A stretch of DNA of 64,000 nucleotides from Roseiconus lacunae (GTDB taxonomy: Bacteria > Planctomycetota > Planctomycetia > Pirellulales > Pirellulaceae): assembly GCF_008312935.1 (NCBI RefSeq), contig NZ_VSZO01000005.1, forward strand, positions 248,001-312,000, read 5' to 3'. The translations under genes were made by a program, and so were the position numbers. Under the pieces are notes generated by a model. The model worked only from the letters and a program-made list of their open reading frames with translations, was not told the DNA's origin and did no database searches. Below are positions 34,266 to 43,383 of this stretch, piece after piece; position 1 is the stretch's first letter; each line of letters begins with the position of its first letter.

Positions 34266-34340
34266 TGAGTCTTCAGCCGAAGCACTCTGCCCCGGTTATT
34301 GCTCGGAAACCGTGGCCGATGCTATTCGGCGAATGCTAAA
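34266..34340 (-). repeat. Dispersed repeat family A, diverged copy 3
   Basis: On the minus strand the order TTAGCATTCGCCGAATAGC, GGCCACGGTTTCCG, ATAACCGGGGC and CTTCGGCTGAAGA follows the family A pattern with more changes than other copies. Located just after the TOPRIM gene. Confidence 0.5.
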
Positions 34341-34343
34341 CTT

Positions 34344-34366
34344 GGCCTGGGGCACAACCCCAGGCC
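34344..34366. terminator. Perfect 9-bp hairpin
   Basis: GGCCTGGGG-CACAA-CCCCAGGCC, an exact inverted repeat between the TOPRIM gene and the SGNH gene. A terminator for the former is likely, although no T tract follows directly. Confidence 0.55.
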
Positions 34367-34439
34367 GTCGATCTTCGTCGTGTTTGTGCTATTCTGGGCC
34401 GGTTAAAACCGTGTCATCTTGAATTCGTCCGCCCAGCTC

Positions 34440-35525
34440 ATGCAACGCGCCACAACTATATCCACAGCGAAGGCCAGAGGTTTTCGCGGTGACCTGGTAC
34501 GTTGGTGTGCCGGTTTGTTGATGGGGACGGTGCTGGTTGGAATCACGTCGCCACTGATGGTACGTAGTTATGTGCCACGAAGATTTGATGCCGAGCGCAA
34601 TGCATTGGTGTTCGAAAGCGGGCACCGCTATCGTTGGCGAAGTGAGGGGTACGCGACGACCTCTATTGGTCCACACGGGATGGCAGGGCGTTTGTCATTG
34701 GTCAGGCCGTCGGCGGAACGACGCGTCATTGCACTTTGGGGCGACTCGCAAGCGGAAGGAATGTGCGTCGACGATTCCGACAAAATTCACTCGGCGATCG
34801 AAGATGCTTCTCTTAAAAAGATCGCAGTTCTGCCGTTCGCTCGTAGCGGAGACGACTGCAATGATTGGATTCGCCAAATCGAATCAATCGACTCAGGGCA
34901 ATCAGCGATCACGGTAGACGCCCACTTAATCCTGGTTGTTGAGTGGAGCGACTGGATGATACCGATTGAAGATCCAAGGGAGTCGGTAAATCCGCTTGTC
35001 AATCAGGCCTCCGGTCATCTTCCCGCATTCCTGATCCAGGCCGCACGGAACGTGATCACCGATGGCATTTCGAACGAGAGGCGTTCGTTGCGATTTCGTC
35101 CCGGACCAATCTCATCCGACCGTCATCTGTCGGCACCGAGACAAACGGATGGAGTTGGCATGATCGAAAGGCAGTTTGCGCGACTACGTTTGGCAACGGA
35201 AAAACGCTGCGTGTTGGTCAATGCTCCAATGATGCCGGCAATCGTGGGAGGAGAGGTCCTATGGGCAGACGAACAAGAACGACTACACGAACTAGTTTTT
35301 CAACTCGCGATAAGAAATGGGATCGAGGTAATCGATCTGCGCGAGGATTTTCGTGAGTTGGTAAGAGACGGGCAATGGCCGCGTGGGTTTCATAATGGGC
35401 GTTTTGGCGACGGTCACTACAACGCACTTGGGAACGCTTGGATCGCAAATCGTGTCGTCGCGTGGTGGGATCAAAAAGGTAACCAAGCAAAGACGAAATC
35501 GACAAATCTAGTTTCGGGGCAGTGA
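34440..35525 (+). CDS. SGNH-hydrolase-like membrane-anchored protein
   Basis: A 361-residue protein from ATG 34440 (a TTG seven codons earlier is possible). Residues about 20-42 are an N-terminal membrane anchor. The rest has the SGNH block I motif ALWGDSQAEG with the nucleophile Ser and, near the C-terminus, DGHYNALGN supplying the catalytic Asp and His. It lies 6 bases upstream of an MBOAT O-acyltransferase. Such pairs (compare AlgI with AlgJ/AlgX or DltB with DltD) move acyl groups across the membrane onto extracellular polymers. The acceptor polymer is unknown. Confidence 0.8.
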   Translation: MQRATTISTAKARGFRGDLVRWCAGLLMGTVLVGITSPLMVRSYVPRRFDAERNALVFESGHRYRWRSEGYATTSIGPHGMAGRLSLVRPSAERRVIALWGDSQAEGMCVDDSDKIHSAIEDASLKKIAVLPFARSGDDCNDWIRQIESIDSGQSAITVDAHLILVVEWSDWMIPIEDPRESVNPLVNQASGHLPAFLIQAARNVITDGISNERRSLRFRPGPISSDRHLSAPRQTDGVGMIERQFARLRLATEKRCVLVNAPMMPAIVGGEVLWADEQERLHELVFQLAIRNGIEVIDLREDFRELVRDGQWPRGFHNGRFGDGHYNALGNAWIANRVVAWWDQKGNQAKTKSTNLVSGQ

Positions 35526-35531
35526 CGCGAA

Positions 35532-36911
35532 ATGCTATTCACCATCCCCGAATTCTTCTTGTTTTTCTTGGTCGTCTTTGCGCTAGTTTGGAACGCCTCG
35601 TCGGTTACGCTCCGAAATGGAATTCTTCTGGTCGCAAGCTACTATTTCTATGCGTACTGGGATATACGATTCTGTTCGTTATTGATGCTTTCGACGGCGA
35701 TCGATTTCGTTGTCGCCGACCGAATTTCCATAGCTTCCACATTGGTACGGCGACGTCTTTGGCTTGGGATCAGTTTGTGCGCGAATTTGGGATCGTTGGC
35801 ATTCTTCAAGTATTGCAATTTCTTTATCGATTCTTTTGCCGTGTTATTGGAACCGACCGGCTTTCACGTCCAAACCCTCGACATCATTTTGCCCGTTGGA
35901 ATTTCGTTTTATACGTTTCAAACGTTGAGCTATACCATCGATGTTTATCGTGGTCGATTGGATCCCTGTTCGTCCCTGTTAACCTTTGCGTTGTACGTAT
36001 CGTTTTTTCCACAATTGGTGGCGGGTCCCATTGTACGGGCATCAGAATTGCTGCCTCAGCTGGCATGTACACCCAAGTGGTCAAGTCGTCGCTGTTATCA
36101 TGGATTTCAAACAGCACTACGCGGTCTGGTGAAGAAAGTACTGATCGCCGATCGGTTGGGAGAATTTGTTGATGTGGTTTTCGCCGGTCCAGACCTTTAT
36201 CATGGCGCGACGGTGTGGCTGGCAGTGATCGCCTATGCCGGGCAGATCTACTATGACTTTTCGGGGTATTCCGATATCGCGATCGGACTGGCAAAGATGC
36301 TCGGTTACCGATTTCCTCGCAATTTTCGCCACCCTTACTTGGCGGTTAGCGTTGCGGACTTCTGGCACCGTTGGCACATGACGTTATCTCGATGGCTTCG
36401 TGACTACGTATATATAACCTTCGGTGGCAATCGACGCGGGAGCAGCCGAACGTTTGTGAACCTGATGGCAACGATGACGCTTGGAGGGTTGTGGCACGGC
36501 GCAGCTTGGACGTTTGTGTTCTGGGGGATATGGCATGGTGCCGCATTGTGTTGCCAGCGGGCATTTCGCCAAACGTCGCTGCGAGTTCCGAAAATGTTCG
36601 GTTGGTTGCTGACCACTGCAGTCATTCTGTTTGGATGGATTCTTTTTCGCTGCGACTCGCTCGCGCACGTCCAGGTTGTATTGCGGCAGCTCGCATTTAA
36701 AGATGACGGGATCGCTTGGTACCCACCACTTGCGGTCCTGGCGATCCTTTGCATGGTCATCGACCACGCTGTCTGGTCGAGCCGGCTGCGTCTTTCGATG
36801 CGGTCGCCGGCTTCAAAGTTTTACTCGCCCGTGCTTACCGCGATCATGATTTGGTGTCTCGTACTCTATGCACCGCGCGGATTTACGCCCTTTGTCTACT
36901 TTCAGTTTTGA
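35532..36911 (+). CDS. MBOAT-family O-acyltransferase (AlgI-like)
   Basis: Polytopic membrane acyltransferase of 459 residues. Features of the AlgI/DltB group include LLVASYYFYAYWD near the N-terminus, FFKYCNFF, LPVGISFYTFQTLSYTIDVY, ADFWHRWHMTLSRWLRDYVY and LWHGAAWTFVFWGIWHG, which contains the conserved catalytic His. About ten TM helices. It is transcribed with the upstream SGNH gene (6-base gap) and its 3-prime end overlaps the convergent gene at 36902 by 10 bases. Probably acetylates an exported polysaccharide. Confidence 0.93.
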   Translation: MLFTIPEFFLFFLVVFALVWNASSVTLRNGILLVASYYFYAYWDIRFCSLLMLSTAIDFVVADRISIASTLVRRRLWLGISLCANLGSLAFFKYCNFFIDSFAVLLEPTGFHVQTLDIILPVGISFYTFQTLSYTIDVYRGRLDPCSSLLTFALYVSFFPQLVAGPIVRASELLPQLACTPKWSSRRCYHGFQTALRGLVKKVLIADRLGEFVDVVFAGPDLYHGATVWLAVIAYAGQIYYDFSGYSDIAIGLAKMLGYRFPRNFRHPYLAVSVADFWHRWHMTLSRWLRDYVYITFGGNRRGSSRTFVNLMATMTLGGLWHGAAWTFVFWGIWHGAALCCQRAFRQTSLRVPKMFGWLLTTAVILFGWILFRCDSLAHVQVVLRQLAFKDDGIAWYPPLAVLAILCMVIDHAVWSSRLRLSMRSPASKFYSPVLTAIMIWCLVLYAPRGFTPFVYFQF

Positions 36912-38746
36912 ACTGGGCTTTGAATGGAGCCTTGAGATGAGACGGAAGGCAGTTCGGCAAAGTACAGGTCGTGTTGGATCCAATGGGGCGTGACGTCGAC
37001 TTCCCAGATCACCTGTTTAGCAAATGTGATCGATGGATCGTGTTGCAGTCCGCGGTCAAGTTGGATCGCTAAGCCTGCGTCTGGATGATCGGTACCAAAC
37101 CGAGTGGCGATCGGTGCGAGGGTTAATCCGGAAACTGATCCACCGAATTCGGCATACTCCAGACGTTCGATCGATGTGATTGCGTTGGCGGCTTGGTAGC
37201 TGAGTGGAGGAAACTGGTGGGCAATCAATAGCGTTCGGTAGACTTGCTGCTCAGCGATCTGGAATCGTGGGGGGGCGGCGATGCGGCAAACATAGCGGGC
37301 GTCAGATTGTGTACAAACCGCAGGCGGTTGTTCAGAGTATCGATGAAGGTGGCTGTCTCGAATCGCTTCACCGAGCAACGTTTGCGATTCTGCGACGACC
37401 CAATTGCACGGGCGAGAAAGTGTTTTGGGGGTCAGAATGTAGTTTCCGCCGTGACGCTGCCTATAAATTGGAAGGATCTCAATGTCATGAGCCGTAGCTT
37501 TCCGATCAAGCAATTGACTGGTCGGCGATATTGCCCGTTGCGCATGTGTTCGTTGTTCTTCGGCGAATCGATGCATCCATTTCATCGGTTGCTCGGTCGC
37601 GGCGCGATAGGTCGTCGCTTTAACGGAAAGTTTCGGAAAACGATCGAGGAACTCCTCCAGCGATGCCGCCATTTCGCTTTCCAAATCAACGTGGCAGCGT
37701 CGATCGATTATCGAAAGTTCCTTTAGTATCTGAGCATAGACCGCCGGTGCGTTTTCCGAGTCAGGGGGCAGTCCCTGGGCCGATCGACGGATCACCTCGT
37801 TGAGCGTACTTATTACCAGGTTCCGGAGTTCGGATAAGTCGTCGTCTCCAATCCGACGCAAACCATTCGATCCCCCCGTTGCAAACGCCAGAGTGATCAC
37901 TTCGCTTCGCGTGATCGCCCGAACGGCGTTGGTCCAAAGTCGACCGATCGATGTGATCGCTTCGGCAGATCGAGCACCCGATTCGTCGAATCGTGATAGG
38001 ACGTCATGTAGGTCTACCTGGAACTGCTGACGCTGCGGGGCGCCCCAAGGGAGGTCAGCTTGAGCGCGGTCGCGGTATTCGTTCCTTCGCCGCTGGTTCA
38101 AGGAGCGCAGAATTCGATTGTGAAGCGGGGCGATTGCGTTCTCAAAGTCTTTTGATTGTGAGTGCGTCAAATAGAAAACGCTCGCAAGCTGTTTGAGATG
38201 AAACTCGCGAATCAATTGTTCGGCGGCTTCGAGTTGATCACTTTTGAGCAGTTCGTTTGCCTTTTCTACGGTCGAGCGTAGGGGGACAACCTTTGATTTT
38301 AGCAACGCAAGATGTTTGGGTTGATACTTTGAAAGGGCGCCGGCGAAACCGCCCAACGCGTTGCGTAGCAGAACGAATTTTTGTTCAAGATCGTAGCCCG
38401 CGGGCTCCCCCATTGCTTGGAGGTGCTGGGCGTACCAAATTCCTTGATACGATCGCACATAGGTCTTCGAAAGCTCGGCGTGGGGTATCGTGTTTCCGGT
38501 TTTTGCTGCGGCATAGCTGTTGGCCGCAAGTTGCTCCCACTTGGTGAATGCGTCGTACATCAATCGAATTTGCTTTTCAGCGCCTTCGATCACGCCGAGA
38601 GCCGGTAAGGGGGCATTTGGGTCATTGATCGATGGATTGGCGATCGCTGAGTTGAAGTTGCCGACAAGCGAACACGCAACGATCGCAACCCATTGCGTTG
38701 AAATTCCAAGTCTTCGTTGCGTCCGGTGGCTGAGAAAACAAAACAT
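36902..38746 (-). CDS. Exported protein of unknown function
   Basis: A 614-residue protein from ATG 38746, chosen because it lies 20 bases beyond the upstream gene and has GGAG before it; a longer frame would overlap that gene. A signal peptide is predicted (WVAIVACSLVGNFNSAIANP). The first 350 mature residues are helical and charged; the last 150 or so are beta-rich with Arg/Trp residues (RPCNWVVAES; IWEVDVTPHWIQHDLYFAEL). I do not recognise the family. It forms an operon with the lipoprotein gene at 38767 and may work with it in the envelope. Confidence 0.65.
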   Translation of the reverse strand: MFCFLSHRTQRRLGISTQWVAIVACSLVGNFNSAIANPSINDPNAPLPALGVIEGAEKQIRLMYDAFTKWEQLAANSYAAAKTGNTIPHAELSKTYVRSYQGIWYAQHLQAMGEPAGYDLEQKFVLLRNALGGFAGALSKYQPKHLALLKSKVVPLRSTVEKANELLKSDQLEAAEQLIREFHLKQLASVFYLTHSQSKDFENAIAPLHNRILRSLNQRRRNEYRDRAQADLPWGAPQRQQFQVDLHDVLSRFDESGARSAEAITSIGRLWTNAVRAITRSEVITLAFATGGSNGLRRIGDDDLSELRNLVISTLNEVIRRSAQGLPPDSENAPAVYAQILKELSIIDRRCHVDLESEMAASLEEFLDRFPKLSVKATTYRAATEQPMKWMHRFAEEQRTHAQRAISPTSQLLDRKATAHDIEILPIYRQRHGGNYILTPKTLSRPCNWVVAESQTLLGEAIRDSHLHRYSEQPPAVCTQSDARYVCRIAAPPRFQIAEQQVYRTLLIAHQFPPLSYQAANAITSIERLEYAEFGGSVSGLTLAPIATRFGTDHPDAGLAIQLDRGLQHDPSITFAKQVIWEVDVTPHWIQHDLYFAELPSVSSQGSIQSPVQN

Positions 38747-38766
38747 TTTGATGAATGCTCCGAGCG

Positions 38767-39381
38767 TCAATGCGCGATCACGGCACGAAATTGTCCGCCA
38801 TTGCAATTGACGGACGTTCCGTCGGATGAGAGCAGCGTGCAGGAAGAGATGATTCCCGTGATTGTTCCGACGGAGAAATCGATGCTATCGAAGGTGACAT
38901 CAACGGTGGACCCGATCGGTGTTCTTAGCAGTGGCCGATTCAATGGCGGAGCAATGAATAGATCACACGCGATCGTTTGGTTTTCGTGAAGTGGAATCGT
39001 TTCGATCGATGTTGAACCGACAAGGAACAAGCTAGGGGAACTAAGCTGATCTGATTCCGTGTCGTAGGTCGCGATCTGCAGCGACTGGGGGCGTCCGTCG
39101 CCGATCACAAACAAGCGGATTGTTGCCTGATCAAATTCGAGTGGTGAAGCAAGTTGGACGCTAAAGTGACCCGTCGGACCGGGTTGCGGTTCGGGATCGT
39201 TGACAAGTGAATCCGTCGCTTGTTTGCTTTCACGGATCAGGTCACCGCCTTTTTCACTCACGGTATCAGCGAGATCAGAGAGTTGCTTTTTGGAGCAACC
39301 GATCGAACAAAATGCGATCGCGAAGACGATCCAGCAATGTCGGATTGATCGCGGAGCGATAGAACCGCTTCGGTGCATCAT
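38767..39381 (-). CDS. Predicted lipoprotein of unknown function
   Basis: I set the start at 39381 (MMHRSGS), since the longer frame begins inside the family A repeat at 39400. The signal segment HCWIVFAIAFCSIGC ends in a lipobox-like SIGC followed by Ser-Lys. Residues 25-55 are charged (LADTVSEKGGDLIRESKQAT), and the rest (about 150 residues) is beta-rich with no recognised domain. Length 204. It is the first gene of a two-gene unit with the exported protein at 36902. Confidence 0.62.
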   Translation of the reverse strand: MMHRSGSIAPRSIRHCWIVFAIAFCSIGCSKKQLSDLADTVSEKGGDLIRESKQATDSLVNDPEPQPGPTGHFSVQLASPLEFDQATIRLFVIGDGRPQSLQIATYDTESDQLSSPSLFLVGSTSIETIPLHENQTIACDLFIAPPLNRPLLRTPIGSTVDVTFDSIDFSVGTITGIISSCTLLSSDGTSVNCNGGQFRAVIAH

Positions 39382-39399
39382 TGTTGAAGTTACTCGTGC

Positions 39400-39523
39400 T
39401 TCGTCAACCTTTGAAATTAGCATTAGCCGGATGGCGTGAGCCACGGTTTCGGTGCGATCACCGGGGCTAACGTCCGTCGGCCGATGGGCCGAGACCCAAT
39501 CTTTCGTCTAGACCGAGCACTAG
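39400..39523 (+). repeat. Dispersed repeat family A, copy 4 (intact)
   Basis: About 124 bp that begin TTCGTCAACCTTTGAAATTAG and end GACCGAGCACTAG. Roughly 80 percent identical by eye to the copy at 53302. Contains several short self-complementary parts (CCGTCGGCCGATGG). Located between two minus-strand genes, upstream of the lipoprotein start. Confidence 0.8.
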
Positions 39524-39527
39524 CGGC

Positions 39528-40769
39528 TTAGAAGCAACGAAGTTCGGTGCCAACGCGAATGATCAACTTGCCATTTGCGTACGCCGGTGTCGCACCGACG
39601 GGCCCACCGAGGTCCAACGCCGTGACCTTCTGAAATTTGGGCGACGCCTTGAACACCGTTGCTTCGCCATCGAGGCTGATGATCAAAACATCGTTGCCTA
39701 GCAAGATTGGTGACGCACCGAAATTACCTCCAATCCGTTTGGTCCATTTGGATTCGCCGGTTTGTGCGTCAATGCAGGAAGCAATCCCTTTGTCATCGAC
39801 GATGAACATCAAATCGTCCTTGACGACTGCGGTAGGAACATAGGGCGCGTACTTTTCAACCCGGTAGGCTTCACTCGGTTGTTCACCAGCTTGGTTCGGC
39901 ATTTTGACGGCGACCATGTGGTTGCCACCACCACCGCTGCCGCTACTTCCGATCGCTAAGTTGCCGACAATTATGGGGGAACTGACACAGCGCATCTTGA
40001 AAACCGGTAGACGCCATAACATCTCGCCGGTCTGAAGTGAAAGGGAATAGATGCCGTCACCTGTGTTCGCGCCAATGACTTGGTTATTTACGACGGCAGG
40101 AACACCATAGCAAACCCGGGTCGAAGTAACGGGAGTTTCCCAAATGGTAGCGCCCGTTTTGCGATCAAGTGCAATGACTTTGCTGGTGCCCGGTGTGCCA
40201 CGGCGGACTTGGTCGTGTTGTTGGGAAAAGTTAAGTAGGACTTTTTCGCCGACGACTGTGGGGGAAGTACCGAAGCCATGTTGGCTTTGTGCGGGACCGA
40301 AATCTCGTGTCCATTGTTCGTTGCCGTCATGGTCGAGGCATCGGAGCCAAGTGTGCTCACGATCGCTGTTAGCGAAATAGACGAACTCTGCATCTGTCGC
40401 GGGAGTGCTCGACGCAAGTGTATTGCGACTGTGGAGGTGGTTGTCGGATTGAGGGAAATCTTTCGACCATCGTGATTGTCCACTGGCGAGGTCGATCGCA
40501 TGAAGTCGGATCGTCGGTTGTCCCTTGACCATCGCTAAGACGTATACCTGACCGTTCTGGATCGCGATCGAACCGACGTCGCGTGTTTGCAGGTCGAACG
40601 TCCAACTTGGTTGCTGTGAACCGAAGGATTTTGGGATCGATGCGTCCGCAACAACTCCGGCATGAGAGAGGCCATGGAAACCGGGCCAATCATTGGCGGA
40701 CGTTGCCGATGGAAAGACACAAGTGATGGCTAGCAGCGTGACGACGGCAACGCGATTCACAGTGGGCAT
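39528..40769 (-). CDS. PQQ-like beta-propeller exported protein
   Basis: A 413-residue protein from ATG 40769, chosen for its signal peptide (VNRVAVVTLLAITCVFPSATSA). Repeats of the PQQ/BamB propeller type are visible, for example GSIAIQNGQVYVLAM, KVIALDRKTGATIWETPV, GIYSLSLQTGEMLWRLP, GIASCIDAQTGESKWTKRI. Planctomycetes encode many such proteins, usually of unknown role; there is no PQQ-dehydrogenase active-site motif. It is 162 bases downstream of the GT2 gene in the same direction. Confidence 0.87.
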   Translation of the reverse strand: MPTVNRVAVVTLLAITCVFPSATSANDWPGFHGLSHAGVVADASIPKSFGSQQPSWTFDLQTRDVGSIAIQNGQVYVLAMVKGQPTIRLHAIDLASGQSRWSKDFPQSDNHLHSRNTLASSTPATDAEFVYFANSDREHTWLRCLDHDGNEQWTRDFGPAQSQHGFGTSPTVVGEKVLLNFSQQHDQVRRGTPGTSKVIALDRKTGATIWETPVTSTRVCYGVPAVVNNQVIGANTGDGIYSLSLQTGEMLWRLPVFKMRCVSSPIIVGNLAIGSSGSGGGGNHMVAVKMPNQAGEQPSEAYRVEKYAPYVPTAVVKDDLMFIVDDKGIASCIDAQTGESKWTKRIGGNFGASPILLGNDVLIISLDGEATVFKASPKFQKVTALDLGGPVGATPAYANGKLIIRVGTELRCF

Positions 40770-40931
40770 GGGCGATCGATCGGTGGGCTGGCGAGATGGG
40801 AATGGGGGAGAGTCTGACGATGACGGAAAAGAGAGTCCGCGGCGACGCAGGACCGCAACCCAGTTTAAACGATCGATTCCGTCCTGTGCGGGGGATTGTC
40901 GCCAGGAATCTGGGAACAAATCAATGGTCGG

Positions 40932-41774
40932 CTATCTGCGAAGCAATCCGTACTTGAGAATGCACCAGAGTGCGCTCACACCATCGCGCCAACCGATCTT
41001 TTTGCCTTCGTCGTACCAGCGATGACGATAACGGATCGGTCGTTCGGTGAAACGCAGATTTTGGCGAGCCAATCGCGCCGTCAACTCGATTTCGATTCCG
41101 AAACGGTTCTCACAAAGCTGATCCTGAATCGCATGCAGGTGCTCCCGAGGAACCATTTTGTAGCAGGTTTCGACATCGCTCAGCCGAATGCCGATCGCGA
41201 TGCTTGCGAGGTAGGTGATCAAGCCATTGACTGCTTGGTGCCACCAGGGCGAAAGTTGGCGGTCGTAGTGTCCGTACCGGGTCCCGTAGGCCACGTCTGC
41301 TTCGCCTGCAATGAGCGGTTGCAACAGGTATCGGAAATCGGACGGATCGTATTCTTGATCGGCGTCTTGAATGACAACGATGTCACCGGTCGCTTTTGCG
41401 ATCCCGGTGCGGATCGCGGCGCCCTTACCGCGGTTTTGTTCGTGGCTGAACACCATCAACGCGTTATCTTGCGAAAGTTCAGCGAGCGCCACCGGGGTGC
41501 TGTCTTGACTCCCGTCGTCAACGATGATGATCTGCATCGGAATACCTGTCGCGCGCAAGCGATCGATGACCGATGCGACGGTGTTTCCTTCGTTGTAGAC
41601 CGGCACGATCACTGAAAGCAGGAAACCTTTCGGCAATGGAAAGATCGCCAACTTGCGACATGCATCGATGCCAAGTGTGGCTCGCATCTTTTCGGCATAC
41701 GTGGTGGTCCAAAAGTACGATGCCGGAGGATCGCGTTGATCGTCTTGGTGACTCTTCAAATCACGATCGGACAT
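40932..41774 (-). CDS. GT2-family glycosyltransferase, DPM1-like
   Basis: A 280-residue cytoplasmic or membrane-associated transferase. The start at 41774 (MSDRDLKS) avoids a long unsupported N-terminal extension. Family features are SVIVPVYNEGNTVASVIDRL, IIIVDDGSQDST, NRGKGAAIRTGIAKATGD and the DxD-type QDADQEYDP, then VAYGTRY. Most similar in style to polyprenol-phosphate mannosyl/glucosyl transferases; there are no C-terminal membrane helices. The N-terminal 60 residues are extra. Confidence 0.88.
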   Translation of the reverse strand: MSDRDLKSHQDDQRDPPASYFWTTTYAEKMRATLGIDACRKLAIFPLPKGFLLSVIVPVYNEGNTVASVIDRLRATGIPMQIIIVDDGSQDSTPVALAELSQDNALMVFSHEQNRGKGAAIRTGIAKATGDIVVIQDADQEYDPSDFRYLLQPLIAGEADVAYGTRYGHYDRQLSPWWHQAVNGLITYLASIAIGIRLSDVETCYKMVPREHLHAIQDQLCENRFGIEIELTARLARQNLRFTERPIRYRHRWYDEGKKIGWRDGVSALWCILKYGLLRR

Positions 41775-42648
41775 GAACGACGCTGCGAGCGAATAGGGTG
41801 CGTTTGGAATTTGTCGAGGAGATTCGTGCGCTCCGATTTCGAGTGCGCTTTCGAACGCGACTGTGCCGCAGTGTAGCAAGATCTTCGGGGGCTGAGTGTC
41901 GGCGACGCGTGGTAGCCGGAAAAAAGACGCAAGTCAAAACGGGATTTTTGTTCGGTTCGATTGGTCGTTCGCACTTCCATTGTGATGAGCGATTTTAGTC
42001 GTGGTGTCTATGTTGCAAGGAGAGGTGCGACAGCGATTTGATGGGAGGCATTGAGGTGGGCGAACGGTGGATACAAACGTGAAAAAATTTTGAGTTCATT
42101 TCACATCGGAAATTGCCGAAGCTTTCGCCATTGTCGCTTTGCCATCTCGCATAGTCGTCAAACTTTGTTGTTGACATTCGGGGGCAACGTTGGCAAATTT
42201 CTCCTCGCTCGGGTTGTGGAAAAGATGTTTCACTTCTCGGCCAAGTACTGCTCTTCACTCGTGCACGGGAGACGTTTTGTCGTGATTCGACAAACGCTTT
42301 TGCGAACAACGGATTCGCTTTGTTCTTCCAGATCACAACGATCTCGTTGCAAGTCTTTTCGCAGCGAGTTCACCTGCCCCATCGCATTGCTTGAACTAGC
42401 CCCGGATGGCTGAACAAGATCGTTCAGCGAAAGAACCATTGGGGAAGCGTAGGAGGCGTTTTCCTCGAGCGAGCGCAAGGATCTGCGTTCGTAACGTAGG
42501 AAGTCGGCCTGAACGGATTGCCGGCAAGTCAAACCCCGATTTGCGACTAGGACAGTAACTTCCGTTTTGTCACTTAATTCGGTTGGACTAGGTCAATGCC
42601 ATGGACGTGCTGCGCCCTCAACTTCGTGACAAAACCTGGGATCGACCT
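41775..42648. other. Intergenic region, no supported gene
   Basis: About 870 bases. Open frames of about 100-120 codons overlap on both strands (for example 42230-42532, minus; 42051-42413, plus) but have no ribosome sites or recognisable sequence. No hairpin or repeat stands out. It may be decayed sequence or hold a small RNA, which I cannot show. Confidence 0.45.
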
Positions 42649-43383
42649 TCACGGACGAAGGCCGGTCTCATTTTTTACCATCCGGTAGATGCGGCAGACG
42701 CACATTGAATCGATCGCGCATCGTGTCCCTGTGTCAGAAGCACATCGTGTATCCGCGTCAGCAACTGTGTCCAGGTCATGACTCGCGAACAGTGACTCAA
42801 AATCTGGAAGGGCACGGTTCTTCAGGCCAGTGGAGTGTCGAAAGAATCGGTGCATGAGCCAAGATAGGCATCGCCCACGTAAGCGTCGCCAACCTGATTC
42901 GGGGATGCGGAAATCCACAAAATACAACAGGCCGTCGGGCCTGAGTGCGCTTAGCCACTGTGGGAACGCCCGGGCGAGTTCCGATTCGGAAAAACAGTCG
43001 AGAAAGAAGCTACAGACAAGCAGGTCGAACTGCCCAGGTGGCGGATGGTAGTCGAGAGCGTTTGCTTGAATCAATGTTTGTCGGCCGGTCACGGTGTGGT
43101 CGGGGAATCGCTTTTGTTGCAGGTCTAGCATACGACGGCTTTGATCAACGCTTGTGATCAAGCAGTTCGGAAAACGGGTCGCAAATACATTGAGTAGTCG
43201 GCCGTCGCCATCGCCAAAGAACAACGCTGACTCAATCGTTGGCAGGGCTTCGATCAACGCGACACGTGCTTCTTGCAAGCGGTTAGCGAAAAGGATTGAC
43301 TCGAGCGTGCGATACATCGGGGCCAAGCGATCATAGCCGGCGTGCGATTGATTTCCGATCGTCGGTTGTCGCGCTCGTTTCAT
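42649..43383 (-). CDS. Class I SAM-dependent methyltransferase
   Basis: A 244-residue protein. The start at 43383 overlaps the stop of the upstream gene as ATGA, indicating translational coupling. The Rossmann motifs are present in unusual form: ALFFGDGDGRLLNVFA (motif I, glycine-rich), ITSVDQSRRMLDL (acidic loop), ANALDYHPPPGQFDLLVCSFFLDCF and ALRPDGLLYFVDFRIP. The C-terminus is Cys/Asp-rich. Its coupling to a UbiA-like membrane protein suggests methylation of a lipid, quinone or isoprenoid product; the substrate is not known. Confidence 0.85.
   Translation of the reverse strand: MKRARQPTIGNQSHAGYDRLAPMYRTLESILFANRLQEARVALIEALPTIESALFFGDGDGRLLNVFATRFPNCLITSVDQSRRMLDLQQKRFPDHTVTGRQTLIQANALDYHPPPGQFDLLVCSFFLDCFSESELARAFPQWLSALRPDGLLYFVDFRIPESGWRRLRGRCLSWLMHRFFRHSTGLKNRALPDFESLFASHDLDTVADADTRCASDTGTRCAIDSMCVCRIYRMVKNETGLRP

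Noticed and set aside
42051-42532. Frames of 100-120 codons on both strands
   Set aside because: Mutually overlapping, unlike neighbouring genes in composition and without start signals.
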